From NCBI GenBank assembly GCA_016721005.1, contig JADKJM010000008.1, forward strand, positions 251,510 to 315,509: a DNA stretch of 64,000 nt, in the 5' to 3' direction. Source of the DNA: Flavobacteriales bacterium. GTDB lineage: Bacteria; Bacteroidota; Bacteroidia; Flavobacteriales_F; PHOS-HE28. Positions 9,367-18,823 of this stretch are shown one piece after another; positions within the stretch are counted from its first letter, which is position 1, and every line of letters starts with the position of its first letter. A program made the position numbers and the translations under genes. The notes beneath the pieces were generated by a model. It did no database searches. It had not been told where the DNA came from and saw only the letters and a list, made by a program, of their open reading frames with translations.

Positions 9367-11234
9367 GGCCGCACAAAACCACCGGCACCTTCCGGAAGTT
9401 CCACGCGATCGTTCTCGCGATCCAGGTCCGCTGTGCGCTGGAGCGGATCAATGGTGATCTCCGCGATGTCCTTCAAGGATCCATCCACCGTGAACGTGTA
9501 CGTGGGGTCCGTCCATTGCCAAGTGTCCAATGTGCTGAAGGCATCGGCCTCGCTTCCGGCTGGTTTGCCACCACGCATCAGGGAGAGTGGGATGTGGTAA
9601 TTGGTGGTCCGTCCATCGCGCCAGGTGATCCGCAGGTCCACCGGCATCAACTGGTCGCCCTTGTTCGCCAACGTGATCCGCAAGTTCTCCCCGACCTGCA
9701 ACACCTCGGTGATCGCGTAGTCCAGCGTGCGCGTGGTGTTGATCCACTCATCGAAGTACCAATCGAGTTCCACCCCGCTCTGCTTCTCCATCGCCCGCTC
9801 GAAGTCGATCGGCTCCGGGTGTTTGAACTTGCACGCATCGAAGTAGCGGAGCATGCCCTTCGCCAAGGTCTTCTCCCCGATCACCGCGCCTAGCTGGAAC
9901 ACGAACAATTCACCGAATGAATACGCTGCGGTGCTGTATGCCGCATTGGTCTTGAAGTGGTCCGCGTGGATACACGGCGGTTCGTACTTCCCGCTTTCCA
10001 CCAAGGCCTTGTACCCGGAGATCGCTCCTGCATACGGATCGGCGTCGTTGTTGAACAAGTGCTTCATCACCTGTGCTCCCGCATACTCGGTGAAACCTTC
10101 ATCCATCCAAGCGAAGCGTCCTTCATTGCTGGCGAGCAGGCCGTAGTACCAACTGTGTACGCTCTCGTGAACGCTCACGCCCACCAAACTGCCCAGTCGC
10201 CGCTTGCCGGTGATCATGGTGAGCATGGGATACTCCATGCCGCCATCCCCTCCTTGCACGAAGCTGAACTGCGGCCATGGATACGTTCCGAAATGTTCGT
10301 TCATGAAGAGGAAGCTCTTCACCATGTACGCTGGGAATTGCTCCCAAGCCTCCTTCAATGCAGGATCGTTCTTGCGGAAGAAGTGGAGCATCGGCCCATC
10401 AGGGATCTGTTCCATGGTATGCACGAAGTCCTTGTCCGCCGCCCATGCGAAATCGTGAACGTTCTTCGCGTGGAAGTGCCAACTGAGTTTGTCGCCAGCA
10501 TCCTTCGCGGGCTTCAACCCCTTGCGCCCGACCGGATAGCCGTGCCCGATCTGCTCCGGGTTCTGTAGCACACCGGTCGCAGCCACCGTGAATGCACTAT
10601 CCAAGGTCAGGGTCATATCGAAATCACCCCACACCCCGAAGAATTCGCGCGCCACATAGGGATCGGCGTGCCATCCGCGCGCGTCGTACTCGGCGAGCTT
10701 CGGATACCATTGGGTCATGGTGTAAGCCACGCCTTCCGCATTGTCGCGCCCGCTCCGGCGGATCTGCACCGGCACTTGGCCATTGAACGAATAGTCCAGC
10801 ACCGTGCTCTTCCCCGGAAGAAGTGGATCCGGAAGCATGCACTTCAACACGGTGCCCATCGGTACGAGTTCGACCACCTTCCCTTTCTGGGTCATGTGAT
10901 CGACCGCCAATCCGCCCATCTCGGACTTCGTCAAGTGAACGATGCGATCGCCTACACGGCTATCCGGATCGGCGATGGTCCGCGACCGGACATCCATTTC
11001 GCTTCCTGGCCGGAAGGCGTTGAAGTAGAGATGGAAGAACACCTCGCGCAAGGTGTCCGGGCTGTTGTTCGTGTAGGTGAGTTGCGATGATCCGGTGAAC
11101 CGGTGCGAATGGACATCGAGTTCCACGCGCATGTCGTACTTCACGCGCTGTTGCCAGCGATCGCATTGCGCATCGGCCAGCAGGGAACCAAGAACAGCGA
11201 ACGGCAGTAGCGCGACGCGCGAAATGAAGTGCAT
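9363..11234 (-). CDS. M1 family metallopeptidase (aminopeptidase-like), secreted
   Basis: 623 residues. The start is MHFISRVALLPFAVLGSLLADAQC, a signal peptide; a start 6 codons upstream is also open. The gluzincin signature is intact: HESVH at about residues 356-360 with the third zinc ligand Glu379 in DEGFTEY, giving HExxH-x18-E. The preceding GGDGGMEYPM corresponds to the GxMEN substrate-binding motif of M1 enzymes. The N-terminal half is the beta-rich M1 domain. Members remove N-terminal residues from peptides; here export to the periplasm or outside is predicted. A short C-terminal beta domain follows. The gene is monocistronic by layout. Confidence 0.88.
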   Translation of the reverse strand: MHFISRVALLPFAVLGSLLADAQCDRWQQRVKYDMRVELDVHSHRFTGSSQLTYTNNSPDTLREVFFHLYFNAFRPGSEMDVRSRTIADPDSRVGDRIVHLTKSEMGGLAVDHMTQKGKVVELVPMGTVLKCMLPDPLLPGKSTVLDYSFNGQVPVQIRRSGRDNAEGVAYTMTQWYPKLAEYDARGWHADPYVAREFFGVWGDFDMTLTLDSAFTVAATGVLQNPEQIGHGYPVGRKGLKPAKDAGDKLSWHFHAKNVHDFAWAADKDFVHTMEQIPDGPMLHFFRKNDPALKEAWEQFPAYMVKSFLFMNEHFGTYPWPQFSFVQGGDGGMEYPMLTMITGKRRLGSLVGVSVHESVHSWYYGLLASNEGRFAWMDEGFTEYAGAQVMKHLFNNDADPYAGAISGYKALVESGKYEPPCIHADHFKTNAAYSTAAYSFGELFVFQLGAVIGEKTLAKGMLRYFDACKFKHPEPIDFERAMEKQSGVELDWYFDEWINTTRTLDYAITEVLQVGENLRITLANKGDQLMPVDLRITWRDGRTTNYHIPLSLMRGGKPAGSEADAFSTLDTWQWTDPTYTFTVDGSLKDIAEITIDPLQRTADLDRENDRVELPEGAGGFVRP

Positions 11235-11273
11235 GCCGCAAAGCAACGGCAACCGTGCCGATGCGATTGACGA

Positions 11274-11762
11274 TCAGGAGAGCAAACGCTGCCGCAAGGC
11301 GAATTCGAGCTGCCGATTGGACTCCTCCAATCGCGTGAGGTAGTTGGCACGCTCCGCTTCGTTCGTGATCTCCACGTAGGCTTCCTGCACGGCCTTCACC
11401 AGTTGATCGCTTACCCACGGCTTCGCGAAATACTTGGTCACGCCGCCGTTGTTCACGGCATCGATGATGGCTTCCAGATCGGAATACGCCGTCACGAGCA
11501 TCCGACGGACGGTCGGGTGCCGTTCCTTCACCATGGTCAGTAGCTCGCTCCCAGTGGTCCGGGGCATTCGCTGGTCGGCGATCACCACATGTACGGTCTT
11601 CGATCCGAGATGCTCCCACGCCTCGGCCAGATCCGCGGCCAAGAGGACATTCATCTGATGCCGGAATGCGGCATGGAAGGCTTGGCGGTTACCGGCATCG
11701 TCGTCCACGAAGAGGACGGTGGGCAGTTCAACCGGCTGGAGGTCACGAGCCAATGCGTTCAT
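11274..11762 (-). CDS. Single-domain response regulator with C-terminal coiled coil
   Basis: 162 residues starting MNALARDLQP. The receiver domain (about residues 15-130) has the acidic pocket VDDD, the phospho-acceptor Asp63 in IADQRMP, Thr in LVTAYSD and Lys in FAKPW. A short helical tail (RANYLTRLEESNRQLEFALRQRL) follows and there is no DNA-binding or enzymatic output domain. The receiver is clearly related to the N-terminal receiver of the hybrid kinase at 17237 (shared VLFVDD, DQRMP, ERHP, YSDLEA, KPW). It is divergent from the ThiF-nitroreductase gene and shares a ~140-bp regulatory region with it. It probably relays phosphate to or from the kinases of the neighbouring block. Confidence 0.85.
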   Translation of the reverse strand: MNALARDLQPVELPTVLFVDDDAGNRQAFHAAFRHQMNVLLAADLAEAWEHLGSKTVHVVIADQRMPRTTGSELLTMVKERHPTVRRMLVTAYSDLEAIIDAVNNGGVTKYFAKPWVSDQLVKAVQEAYVEITNEAERANYLTRLEESNRQLEFALRQRLLS

Positions 11763-11831
11763 AGGGGCGCGGAATTGAGCCCCTCCTACGCGCGATCTGG
11801 ACGGCGGGTTCGGCACCCTGATCGTTGACAA

Positions 11832-11863
11832 TTTGTTAATAACTTTTCCTTCGTTAGATTTCG
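11832..11863 (+). promoter_or_regulatory. Bacteroidota-type promoter, TTTG-N19-TAGATTTCG
   Basis: A TTTG element (11832-11835) is separated by exactly 19 nt from TAGATTTC (11855-11862). This fits the Bacteroidota primary-sigma consensus TTTG-N19-TAnnTTTG with one mismatch. It lies ~40 bp before the ATG of the ThiF-nitroreductase gene and would drive that gene and those behind it. It is the best complete promoter in the window. Confidence 0.65.
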
Positions 11864-11903
11864 CCCCACTCGGGGATCTTCGCCCCACAATTCAGACTTG
11901 CTG

Positions 11904-14249
11904 ATGGACTCATTGTTCGCTGCACTGCAACGTGCCACCACAGGCGACAGGGCATTGACCACGCCGGATCTCTATCGTCCCGCGAACGCGGTGGACAGGA
12001 TCGCCATGGAGGAACTCCTGAAGCGCGACCCTCATGTGATGGTGTTGGATCAGCTTCATGGCCAGTTGACCGAATTGGTGAGATCCTTGAATCCTTCGGT
12101 CAAATACACCAAAGCGGATCTGGACCGGGCAGCGACCGAGCATCTGGGTGCAACCCCTTCGGAACTGTATGGCGTGTGGGTGCATTACCCGTGGAACAAC
12201 CGCTTGGTACACCTGCTGGACGAGAAGGAGTTCGCTTTCGTGCGCACGGACCGCAACAGGAACAAGATCACCGCTGCGGAGCAGGCCACTCTGGCCACGA
12301 AGAAGATCGGCGTGATCGGGTTGAGCGTGGGCCAGAGCGTCAGCCTCACATTGGCCCAGGAGCGCGGATTCGGTGAATTGCGATTGGCCGATTTCGACAT
12401 CCTGGAGTTGAGCAACCTCAATCGGATCCGCAGCGGAGTCCATCAACTGGGGCAGGAGAAAGTGGTGAACACCGCGCGTGAGATCGCGGAGTTGGACCCC
12501 TTCCTCAAGGTGGTCTGCTACCCGGAGGGGATCACCACGGAGAACATCGACGCCTTCCTCACTGAGGGTGGGAACCTGGACCTGTTGATCGAAGAGTGCG
12601 ACAGCGTGGCGGTGAAGGTCATCGCGCGCCAACGTGCCAAGGCATTGCGCATTCCTGTCGTGATGGACACCAGCGACCGTGGCCTCATCGACGTGGAGCG
12701 CTTCGATCTGGAACCGGACCGCCCGATCCTGCACGGGTTGGTCGATCACTTGGACCTTGCCCTTGCTGCCAAGGCGAGGACCAACGAGGAGAAGTTGCCC
12801 TTCGTGGTGCCGATCATCGGTTTGGACACCATGAGCACACGCATGAAAGCGAGCATGCTGGAGATCGAGAGCACGGTGACCACGTGGCCCCAGTTGGCCA
12901 GTTCCGTGGTCTTGGGCGGTGCTGCGGTCACGCATACCTCCCGGCGGATCCTGCTCGGGGAGGAACGCCCGAGCGGCCGATGGTGGCTTGATCTGGACGA
13001 GCTCATGGGCGTGGGTGAGCAACCCCTCAACGGAAGCCTCACGGCGATGGAGACCACGGATGAATTGTGTCCTCCGAGCCCGTTATCCATGGATGAAATG
13101 ATCGCCATCGCGGAAAAGGTTCCGGGATCATCCGTCCTTCGAAAGATGACTGCGGAGGAAGCTGAACAGCTGGCATCCGCAGGCAGCACGGCGCCATCCG
13201 GCGGGAATTGCCAACCGTGGAAATTCCTGCATCACCAAGGGCGCCTTTTCCTCTTCATGGATGGCGAGCGCGCCCATGGCGCACTGGACCCGGGCCTGCG
13301 CTATGCCATGCTCGGGATGGGCGCGTGCTTGGAGAACATGATGCTCGAAGCCGTTCGACTCGACTTCCAATTGGAACACGCGTTCGCTCCCCTACCGGAT
13401 GAGCCCCATCTGGTCGCGGTATTGAGCCGATCCGGATCCAAGGACAGCGACACCCGCAATGCGGAGGATCTCGGCTTGGCGGAATTCATCAACATCCGCT
13501 GTACGAACCGGAAGAATTCCGAGACCGAGGTCATGGAGGATGCCGAGGAGAAAGCCCTGATCACGGCGGTCAGTGAGCGCTATCCGCTGTGTCCGATCAC
13601 CGTGGTCCGGGATCGCGCACGCCTCGAGAAGATCGCCTTGCTGTGCGGTGAGGCGGAGCGGATCAGGTTCTTGAACACGACCTGCCATCGGGATATGTTC
13701 ATCCGCGAGATGAGATGGACGAACAAGGAAGTCAACCGGACCAGGGACGGTATCGATCTGGCCACACTCGAACTCAGCATCACGGATCGCACCGGACTGC
13801 GGGTCGCTGCCGATCCAGGTGCCATGTCGCTCATACGCCATTGGGGCGCCGGCAATGCCATGGAGAAGATGGGTGCGAAATCCATCCGGGCTTCCAGTGC
13901 GGTGGTCATCATCTCCATTCCCGACTTCTCCATTCCCAGCGCGTATGCCGGTGGCCGGGCCATGCAACGGCTCTGGTTGAAAGCGGCCGCTCTGGGGATC
14001 ATCGCCCACCCTGTCGGCGCACCCATCTTCATGGGCATTCATGGGCTGTGGGACACGAAGGGCATCCTCTCCAAGGAAGAACACCAGGAAGCCCAAAGCA
14101 TACTCACTGAATTCAAGAAGGTGATCGGTTCAACCGGTTCCGAACCCTTCTTCATGATGCGTTTGGGCAGGGCGGGCGAACCCACCGCGCGAAGCCTACG
14201 CCTGCCCCTTTCCACGGTCTTCACATCCACCACCGCAATAACCGCATAG
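11904..14249 (+). CDS. Rv1355c family protein: ThiF-type adenylyltransferase fused to nitroreductase-like domain
   Basis: 781 residues. The first ATG (MDSLFAAL) was preferred over a TTG two codons earlier. The N-terminal half holds a ThiF/E1 Rossmann domain at about residues 130-320: IGVIGLSVGQS nucleotide loop, LADFDILELSNLNRI, GQEKVVNTAREI, and ECDSVAVKVIARQRA. The C-terminal half (about residues 410-780) resembles FMN nitroreductases (STAPSGGNCQPWKF; GLRYAMLGMGACLENMMLEA; GRAMQRLWLKAAALGIIAHPVG). The fusion defines the Rv1355c family. ThiF domains activate carboxylates by adenylation and nitroreductases move electrons through FMN, so a two-step modification of a metabolite or peptide is plausible but unproven. 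Only 2 nt separate it from the acyltransferase gene. Confidence 0.82.
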   Translation: MDSLFAALQRATTGDRALTTPDLYRPANAVDRIAMEELLKRDPHVMVLDQLHGQLTELVRSLNPSVKYTKADLDRAATEHLGATPSELYGVWVHYPWNNRLVHLLDEKEFAFVRTDRNRNKITAAEQATLATKKIGVIGLSVGQSVSLTLAQERGFGELRLADFDILELSNLNRIRSGVHQLGQEKVVNTAREIAELDPFLKVVCYPEGITTENIDAFLTEGGNLDLLIEECDSVAVKVIARQRAKALRIPVVMDTSDRGLIDVERFDLEPDRPILHGLVDHLDLALAAKARTNEEKLPFVVPIIGLDTMSTRMKASMLEIESTVTTWPQLASSVVLGGAAVTHTSRRILLGEERPSGRWWLDLDELMGVGEQPLNGSLTAMETTDELCPPSPLSMDEMIAIAEKVPGSSVLRKMTAEEAEQLASAGSTAPSGGNCQPWKFLHHQGRLFLFMDGERAHGALDPGLRYAMLGMGACLENMMLEAVRLDFQLEHAFAPLPDEPHLVAVLSRSGSKDSDTRNAEDLGLAEFINIRCTNRKNSETEVMEDAEEKALITAVSERYPLCPITVVRDRARLEKIALLCGEAERIRFLNTTCHRDMFIREMRWTNKEVNRTRDGIDLATLELSITDRTGLRVAADPGAMSLIRHWGAGNAMEKMGAKSIRASSAVVIISIPDFSIPSAYAGGRAMQRLWLKAAALGIIAHPVGAPIFMGIHGLWDTKGILSKEEHQEAQSILTEFKKVIGSTGSEPFFMMRLGRAGEPTARSLRLPLSTVFTSTTAITA

Positions 14250-14251
14250 CC

Positions 14252-15049
14252 ATGATGGACCCAAGCACGAACATGCTCAATACACCGATCCCTCCCCCAT
14301 CCATGGGGCCGGATCGGATCGTGATCAGGGCATTCCGCGCGGTGGACGACCCTCAACGGTGTGAGAGCTTTGTGAGGGAGCACACCAAGGTGCTGGAGGA
14401 TATCGGTGTGTTCAACGCCTTGAAGCCGGATACGAGCTGGATTTCGGATCCGAATGTGGTCGTGTTCGTAGCTGAACATCCCACCTTGGGCATGGTGGCT
14501 GGTATGCGATTACACGTTGCGGTCGCAGGTGGATCCGAACTTCCGATGTCCCGCTCTCTTCGCACCATCGATCCCGCATACGCAGTCAGCCTAGAGGAAG
14601 CGATGCCTGGTGAACGAGCGGAGATCTGTGGATTGTGGAATGCCCACCGCTACGCCGGGCATGGCATACCCTTTCTGCTCATTTCTGCTGGCGTGGCGAT
14701 CGCGAATCAGATCGGATTGGAAAAGCTTGCATGCCTTGCAGCGGAGTATGTGGTCCCATACACTACGCGCGTTGGTTTCATGGCGATGGACATGATCGGG
14801 GACAATGGCACCTTTTGCTTCCCTGTACCGAGTATTCGATCGCATGCCATGATCATACATGATCTGGCCACCCTCGAGGTTGCCAACTTCAGCGATCGTC
14901 ATCGGATCCTCAGCCTGCGTCTGAATCCAGCGCAGGTTCGTCAGGAACGATTGAAGGATCAAGATCTGACCGTTCTCTACACGTTCCAAGGAACGGATCA
15001 AAGCGATCGCTGGGTAGGCCGACGAAGACGCGCTAAGAAGGCTGCGTAG
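14252..15049 (+). CDS. GNAT/FeeM-like N-acyltransferase
   Basis: 265 residues. The order of segments is that of the acyl-CoA/acyl-ACP N-acyltransferase fold shared by GNAT enzymes, FeeM and LuxI: a strand carrying VVVFVAEHPTLGMVAGMRLHV; GERAEICGLWNAHRYAGHGIPFLLISAGVAIA, whose AGHGIPFLL resembles the pyrophosphate-binding loop; KLACLAAEYVVPYTTRVGF; and a final GDNGTFCFPVP. FeeM-type enzymes make N-acyl amino acids and LuxI-type make acyl-homoserine lactones. Which acyl donor or acceptor is used here cannot be read from sequence. Its position 2 nt behind the ThiF-nitroreductase gene and 42 nt before a sensor kinase suggests that product and sensor belong together. Confidence 0.6.
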   Translation: MMDPSTNMLNTPIPPPSMGPDRIVIRAFRAVDDPQRCESFVREHTKVLEDIGVFNALKPDTSWISDPNVVVFVAEHPTLGMVAGMRLHVAVAGGSELPMSRSLRTIDPAYAVSLEEAMPGERAEICGLWNAHRYAGHGIPFLLISAGVAIANQIGLEKLACLAAEYVVPYTTRVGFMAMDMIGDNGTFCFPVPSIRSHAMIIHDLATLEVANFSDRHRILSLRLNPAQVRQERLKDQDLTVLYTFQGTDQSDRWVGRRRRAKKAA

Positions 15050-15091
15050 ATCAGGGAAACACATTGCGCTGTGTTCGCGTAGAAGCGCGAC

Positions 15092-17233
15092 ATGCGAATC
15101 GTTGTTGCTGCCCTTATTGCCTCAGTCCTCAGTTGCCCATTGGCACATGGTGCAGGTCTCACCGAAGTTGTTGTTTCCGGGAAAAGCGTCGTCGGGCCGA
15201 TCGGCGAGGCGATGGAGCATTATGTGGACTCAACGGCGACCTTATCGGTCCATGAGGTAGCCCAGCGCTTTAGCAGCACTGGTACAAGTTCACCGATCCC
15301 GTTGTTCCCACTGAGCAGGTATGCTCATTGGCTGCATTTCGTCGTGGTGAACGCCAGTGAGGAGGCGCATGTGTCAATGTCCATCCCATACGCTGCGATC
15401 GACGAGCTTGATGTCTACATGGAGCGATCGGGTAAATATGTTCTCATTGGTAGTTCCGGACTTGCTCGGCCGAATGACGTGGACATGTGGTCGAAAGGGG
15501 AATTCACATTCAGCCTATCCATCCCCTCAGGGGAAAAAGGCGATGTGGTCGTACGAATGCGGAGTTCCAAACCGATGCATGCATCGATCCTGTTAGGGAC
15601 CTCGGCGACGATCGAACGGATCAATACTGCCAAATATCCCGCCCTCGGTGCGTACGTGGGCATCATGTTGGTCCTTGCGCTCTACAATCTCTTCATCTTC
15701 CTATATGCACGTGACAAGAACTATTTCCTCTACGTGCTGTCCACGATCACGGTATGTGCCGCACAACTTTCCCTTCAGGGCTTCGGCCCTTTCGATCTGC
15801 TTGGTCGAAGTGAATGGCTAACGCCTCGTGCCAGCCTGCTTTTCTCCTTTCTCGCGATCCCTTTGGGATTTGAGTTTGCAAAGGGCTTCTTGAACACAAA
15901 GCATTACACACCGGTCCTGCACCGGTTCACCCCTGTAGTGTACATCGCAATTGCTGCCATTGCAGTGCTCTACATGTTCGGCGACCCCTGGCTCGGATAC
16001 AAGCTGGGTCAATCGGCTTCTGGGATGTCCGCAACCTATCTGCTCATCATGTCCATAATGGCAGTAAGGCGCGGATCACGACAAGGACGCTTCTTCCTTA
16101 TCGCGTGGACAGGATTCCTTGTTGGCGTAGTCCTCTTCGTGCTCAAGGACGAAGGCGTGATCGGGTACAGTACGCTCACCATATATGCCATGCCTTTCGG
16201 GTCCGTGATCGAGGGCGTGTTCCTCTCCTTCGGTCTTGCCGATCGGATAAACATCCTGCGCCGGGAAAAGGAATCCTCCCAAGCGGAAGCGCTGAGCATG
16301 GCGCATGAGAACGAACGCCTGATCCGGGAGCAGAACGTGGTCCTGGAGCAGAAGGTGACCGAACGCACCCACGCGTTGCAGGAGACCAACGATTCATTGA
16401 AGCGCACACAGGTGCAACTCGTCAACGCGGAGAAGATGGCGTCGCTGGGTCAACTCACGGCGGGCATTGCGCATGAGATCAACAACCCGGTGAACTTCAT
16501 CACCAGCAACATCGCCCCGTTGCGCCGGAACATCGGCGAAGTGGTGGAGGTGATCAAGGCGTACCGCGAATTGGACAGCAGCAATGCCACGGAGAGGATC
16601 CCGGTGATCCGCTCTTTGGAGGATCGCATGGGATTGGATGAGACCATCACCGAACTGGACGAGATCATCGGAAGCATGTCGGAGGGTGCGACGCGCACCG
16701 CCGAGATCGTGCGCGGATTAAGGAACTTCTCCCGCTTGGATGAGGACGACCTGAAACCAGCGGACCTGAACGATGGGTTGCGCAGCACCATGGCCGTGCT
16801 GGCCCCGCAGTACCGCGACAAGGTGGAACTGAAGATGGTGCTCGGTGAATTGCCCAAAGTGGAATGCTTCCCCGGCAAGGTGAACCAGGTGTTCATGAAC
16901 ATCCTGAACAATGCCGCACAGGCCACTCTTGCGCGCGCTGATGGAAGGCCGCGGGTGGTGGAGGTGACGACGGTGGCGGAAGTGGACCAGGTGCATGTGC
17001 AGATCCGCGATACCGGCGTGGGCATGACCGACGAGGTGAAGGCACGGATCTTCGATCCCTTCTTCACCACCAAACCGGTCGGTGAAGGCACCGGCCTTGG
17101 TCTCGCCATCGTGTACGGCATCATCAATGATCTCGGAGGCGAAGTGAGTGTGCAAAGCGAACCCGGAGTGGGTTCCACCTTCCGGATCAGCCTTCCGGTA
17201 CACCAGATCAACCGCGACCAAAAACGCGCCTAG
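15092..17233 (+). CDS. 7TMR-DISM sensor histidine kinase
   Basis: 713 residues with signal peptide MRIVVAALIASVLSCPLAHG. Residues ~30-175 form a periplasmic 7TMR-DISMED2-like beta domain, thought in this family to bind small carbohydrate-like or other ligands. Residues ~185-385 contain seven hydrophobic segments. A coiled coil (RREKESSQAEALSMAHENERLIREQ) leads to the HisKA box with His461 in GIAHEINNP, and an ATPase domain with NQVFMNILNNAAQA (N box), DTGVGM (G1) and GEGTGLGLAIV (G2). All catalytic motifs are present. The gene lies 3 nt before a receiver-bearing kinase, its likely phosphotransfer partner. Confidence 0.9.
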   Translation: MRIVVAALIASVLSCPLAHGAGLTEVVVSGKSVVGPIGEAMEHYVDSTATLSVHEVAQRFSSTGTSSPIPLFPLSRYAHWLHFVVVNASEEAHVSMSIPYAAIDELDVYMERSGKYVLIGSSGLARPNDVDMWSKGEFTFSLSIPSGEKGDVVVRMRSSKPMHASILLGTSATIERINTAKYPALGAYVGIMLVLALYNLFIFLYARDKNYFLYVLSTITVCAAQLSLQGFGPFDLLGRSEWLTPRASLLFSFLAIPLGFEFAKGFLNTKHYTPVLHRFTPVVYIAIAAIAVLYMFGDPWLGYKLGQSASGMSATYLLIMSIMAVRRGSRQGRFFLIAWTGFLVGVVLFVLKDEGVIGYSTLTIYAMPFGSVIEGVFLSFGLADRINILRREKESSQAEALSMAHENERLIREQNVVLEQKVTERTHALQETNDSLKRTQVQLVNAEKMASLGQLTAGIAHEINNPVNFITSNIAPLRRNIGEVVEVIKAYRELDSSNATERIPVIRSLEDRMGLDETITELDEIIGSMSEGATRTAEIVRGLRNFSRLDEDDLKPADLNDGLRSTMAVLAPQYRDKVELKMVLGELPKVECFPGKVNQVFMNILNNAAQATLARADGRPRVVEVTTVAEVDQVHVQIRDTGVGMTDEVKARIFDPFFTTKPVGEGTGLGLAIVYGIINDLGGEVSVQSEPGVGSTFRISLPVHQINRDQKRA

Positions 17234-17236
17234 GAC

Positions 17237-18775
17237 ATGCGAAGCGAACGTGTGCGAGTACTCTTCGTGGATGACGAGGAAGGCAACCTGAAAGCCTTCC
17301 GGGCGAGCTTCCGGCGGGATATGGACGTCCTGCTGGCAAGCTCCGGACCCGCAGCATTGGAACTTCTCGCGAAGGAGGAGATCCACGTGATCGTTTCCGA
17401 CCAGCGCATGCCGGGTATGTCCGGTAGCGAGTTCCTGGCGATCGCGCGGGAACGCCACCCGCACGTGATGCGCATGCTGCTTACCGGCTATTCCGATCTG
17501 GAGGCGGTGATCAGCGCGGTGAACCAAGGGGGGATCTACGCTTACGCCACGAAGCCTTGGGACGAGAACGACCTGAAGCTGCGCATCCATCAAGCCTTCG
17601 AGATCCAACAATTGCGCGGCGAGAAGGACCGCCTGCTCGATCAGTACACGCAAGTGTTCGAGGTCAGCGCCGACCCGATCGTGATCGTGGACCACCGTGG
17701 ACAGGTATTGGAGGTGAATGACGCGTGTTGCCGATTGCTCGGTACAAGCCGTGATGAATTGCAACAGGGACGCTTCACGGACTACCTGGAGGACGCCCGC
17801 GAACTGGTGAGCAGTTTGAGGCGCCATCGCTCCGGGAAGGATTTCGTGAACGTGGACCTTACCGTGCGCACCACCACCGGGCAGGTGATCGACTGCCTGA
17901 TGACGGCCACCTATCTCGGATCACATGGCGGACATCGCGATGTGTTCCAGGCCATCATCAAGGATGTGACCGACCGCAAGCAGGAGGAGAAACGATTGCA
18001 CAAGTTGAACGCCGACCTGGACAAGCGCGTGGCCGTTCGCACCTCCCAGCTTCTGGAAGCGTTGGAGGACCTGGGCTCCTTCTCGTACAGTGTGGCCCAT
18101 GACCTGCGGTCCCCGTTGAAGAACATCGCCGCACTCAGTGAGATGCTCCGGACCACGGCAGCGGGTGATCCCGCATTGCAGGAATGCCTCCCGTACGCCG
18201 AACGCATCGAAGGGGGATCGAAGCGCATGATCCAACTGGTGGATGACCTTCTCCGGTTCTCACAGACCAACACGCGGGAACTCGAGCGGCGCTCGGTGCT
18301 CTTCGAGGACATCGCGCATAGCGCCATCGAGGATATCGTCCCCGAGGAACGCAGGGGCCAGGTCTCCTTGGAGATCGAGTCCGGAGCGCTTGTGAATGTG
18401 GATGCGCCCATGCTCAAAGTAGTCCTCCACAACCTCTTGTCCAACGCGCTGAAGTTCACGCGCAAGACCGAGCGTCCGTCCATCATCGTAGGGCACGAGC
18501 GGATCGGCGATGTGGACCGGATCACGGTGCGGGATAATGGTGTCGGCTTCGATCCGAAACACAACGACCAGGCCTTCGGGATGTTCAAACGCATGCACGA
18601 AGCCGACGAATTCGAAGGAACCGGTGTGGGTCTGGCGATCGTTCACCGGGTTGTATTCAAGCATGGAGGCGCCGTCCGTGCCGAAAGTGCGATCGGTAAA
18701 GGCACCACGATCTTCATCGATCTGCCGGCCACAACGATCTCTGCCGCGTTGATCCCCTTCGCCAAGGTGGCCTGA
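17237..18775 (+). CDS. Hybrid receiver-PAS-histidine kinase
   Basis: 512 residues, cytosolic. Domains in order: receiver (1-125; phospho-acceptor Asp55 in SDQRMP, Thr in LLTGYSD, Lys in TKPW); PAS (about 135-250, VFEVSADPIVIVDHRGQVLEVNDACCRLLG); coiled coil; HisKA with His288 in SVAHDLRSPLKN; HATPase with NLLSNALKFT, DNGVGFD and GTGVGLAIVHRV. The ATPase part resembles the phytochrome-type kinase family. With the receiver at the N-terminus, the protein can take phosphate from the adjacent 7TMR-DISM kinase and alter its own kinase output. It has no DNA-binding domain, so the final output lies elsewhere, possibly the lone receiver at 11274. Confidence 0.9.
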   Translation: MRSERVRVLFVDDEEGNLKAFRASFRRDMDVLLASSGPAALELLAKEEIHVIVSDQRMPGMSGSEFLAIARERHPHVMRMLLTGYSDLEAVISAVNQGGIYAYATKPWDENDLKLRIHQAFEIQQLRGEKDRLLDQYTQVFEVSADPIVIVDHRGQVLEVNDACCRLLGTSRDELQQGRFTDYLEDARELVSSLRRHRSGKDFVNVDLTVRTTTGQVIDCLMTATYLGSHGGHRDVFQAIIKDVTDRKQEEKRLHKLNADLDKRVAVRTSQLLEALEDLGSFSYSVAHDLRSPLKNIAALSEMLRTTAAGDPALQECLPYAERIEGGSKRMIQLVDDLLRFSQTNTRELERRSVLFEDIAHSAIEDIVPEERRGQVSLEIESGALVNVDAPMLKVVLHNLLSNALKFTRKTERPSIIVGHERIGDVDRITVRDNGVGFDPKHNDQAFGMFKRMHEADEFEGTGVGLAIVHRVVFKHGGAVRAESAIGKGTTIFIDLPATTISAALIPFAKVA

Positions 18776-18823
18776 TGTAACCCGCTATCCGTAGCTCCCG
18801 TACCAAGGCCAAATCCGCGCGCC

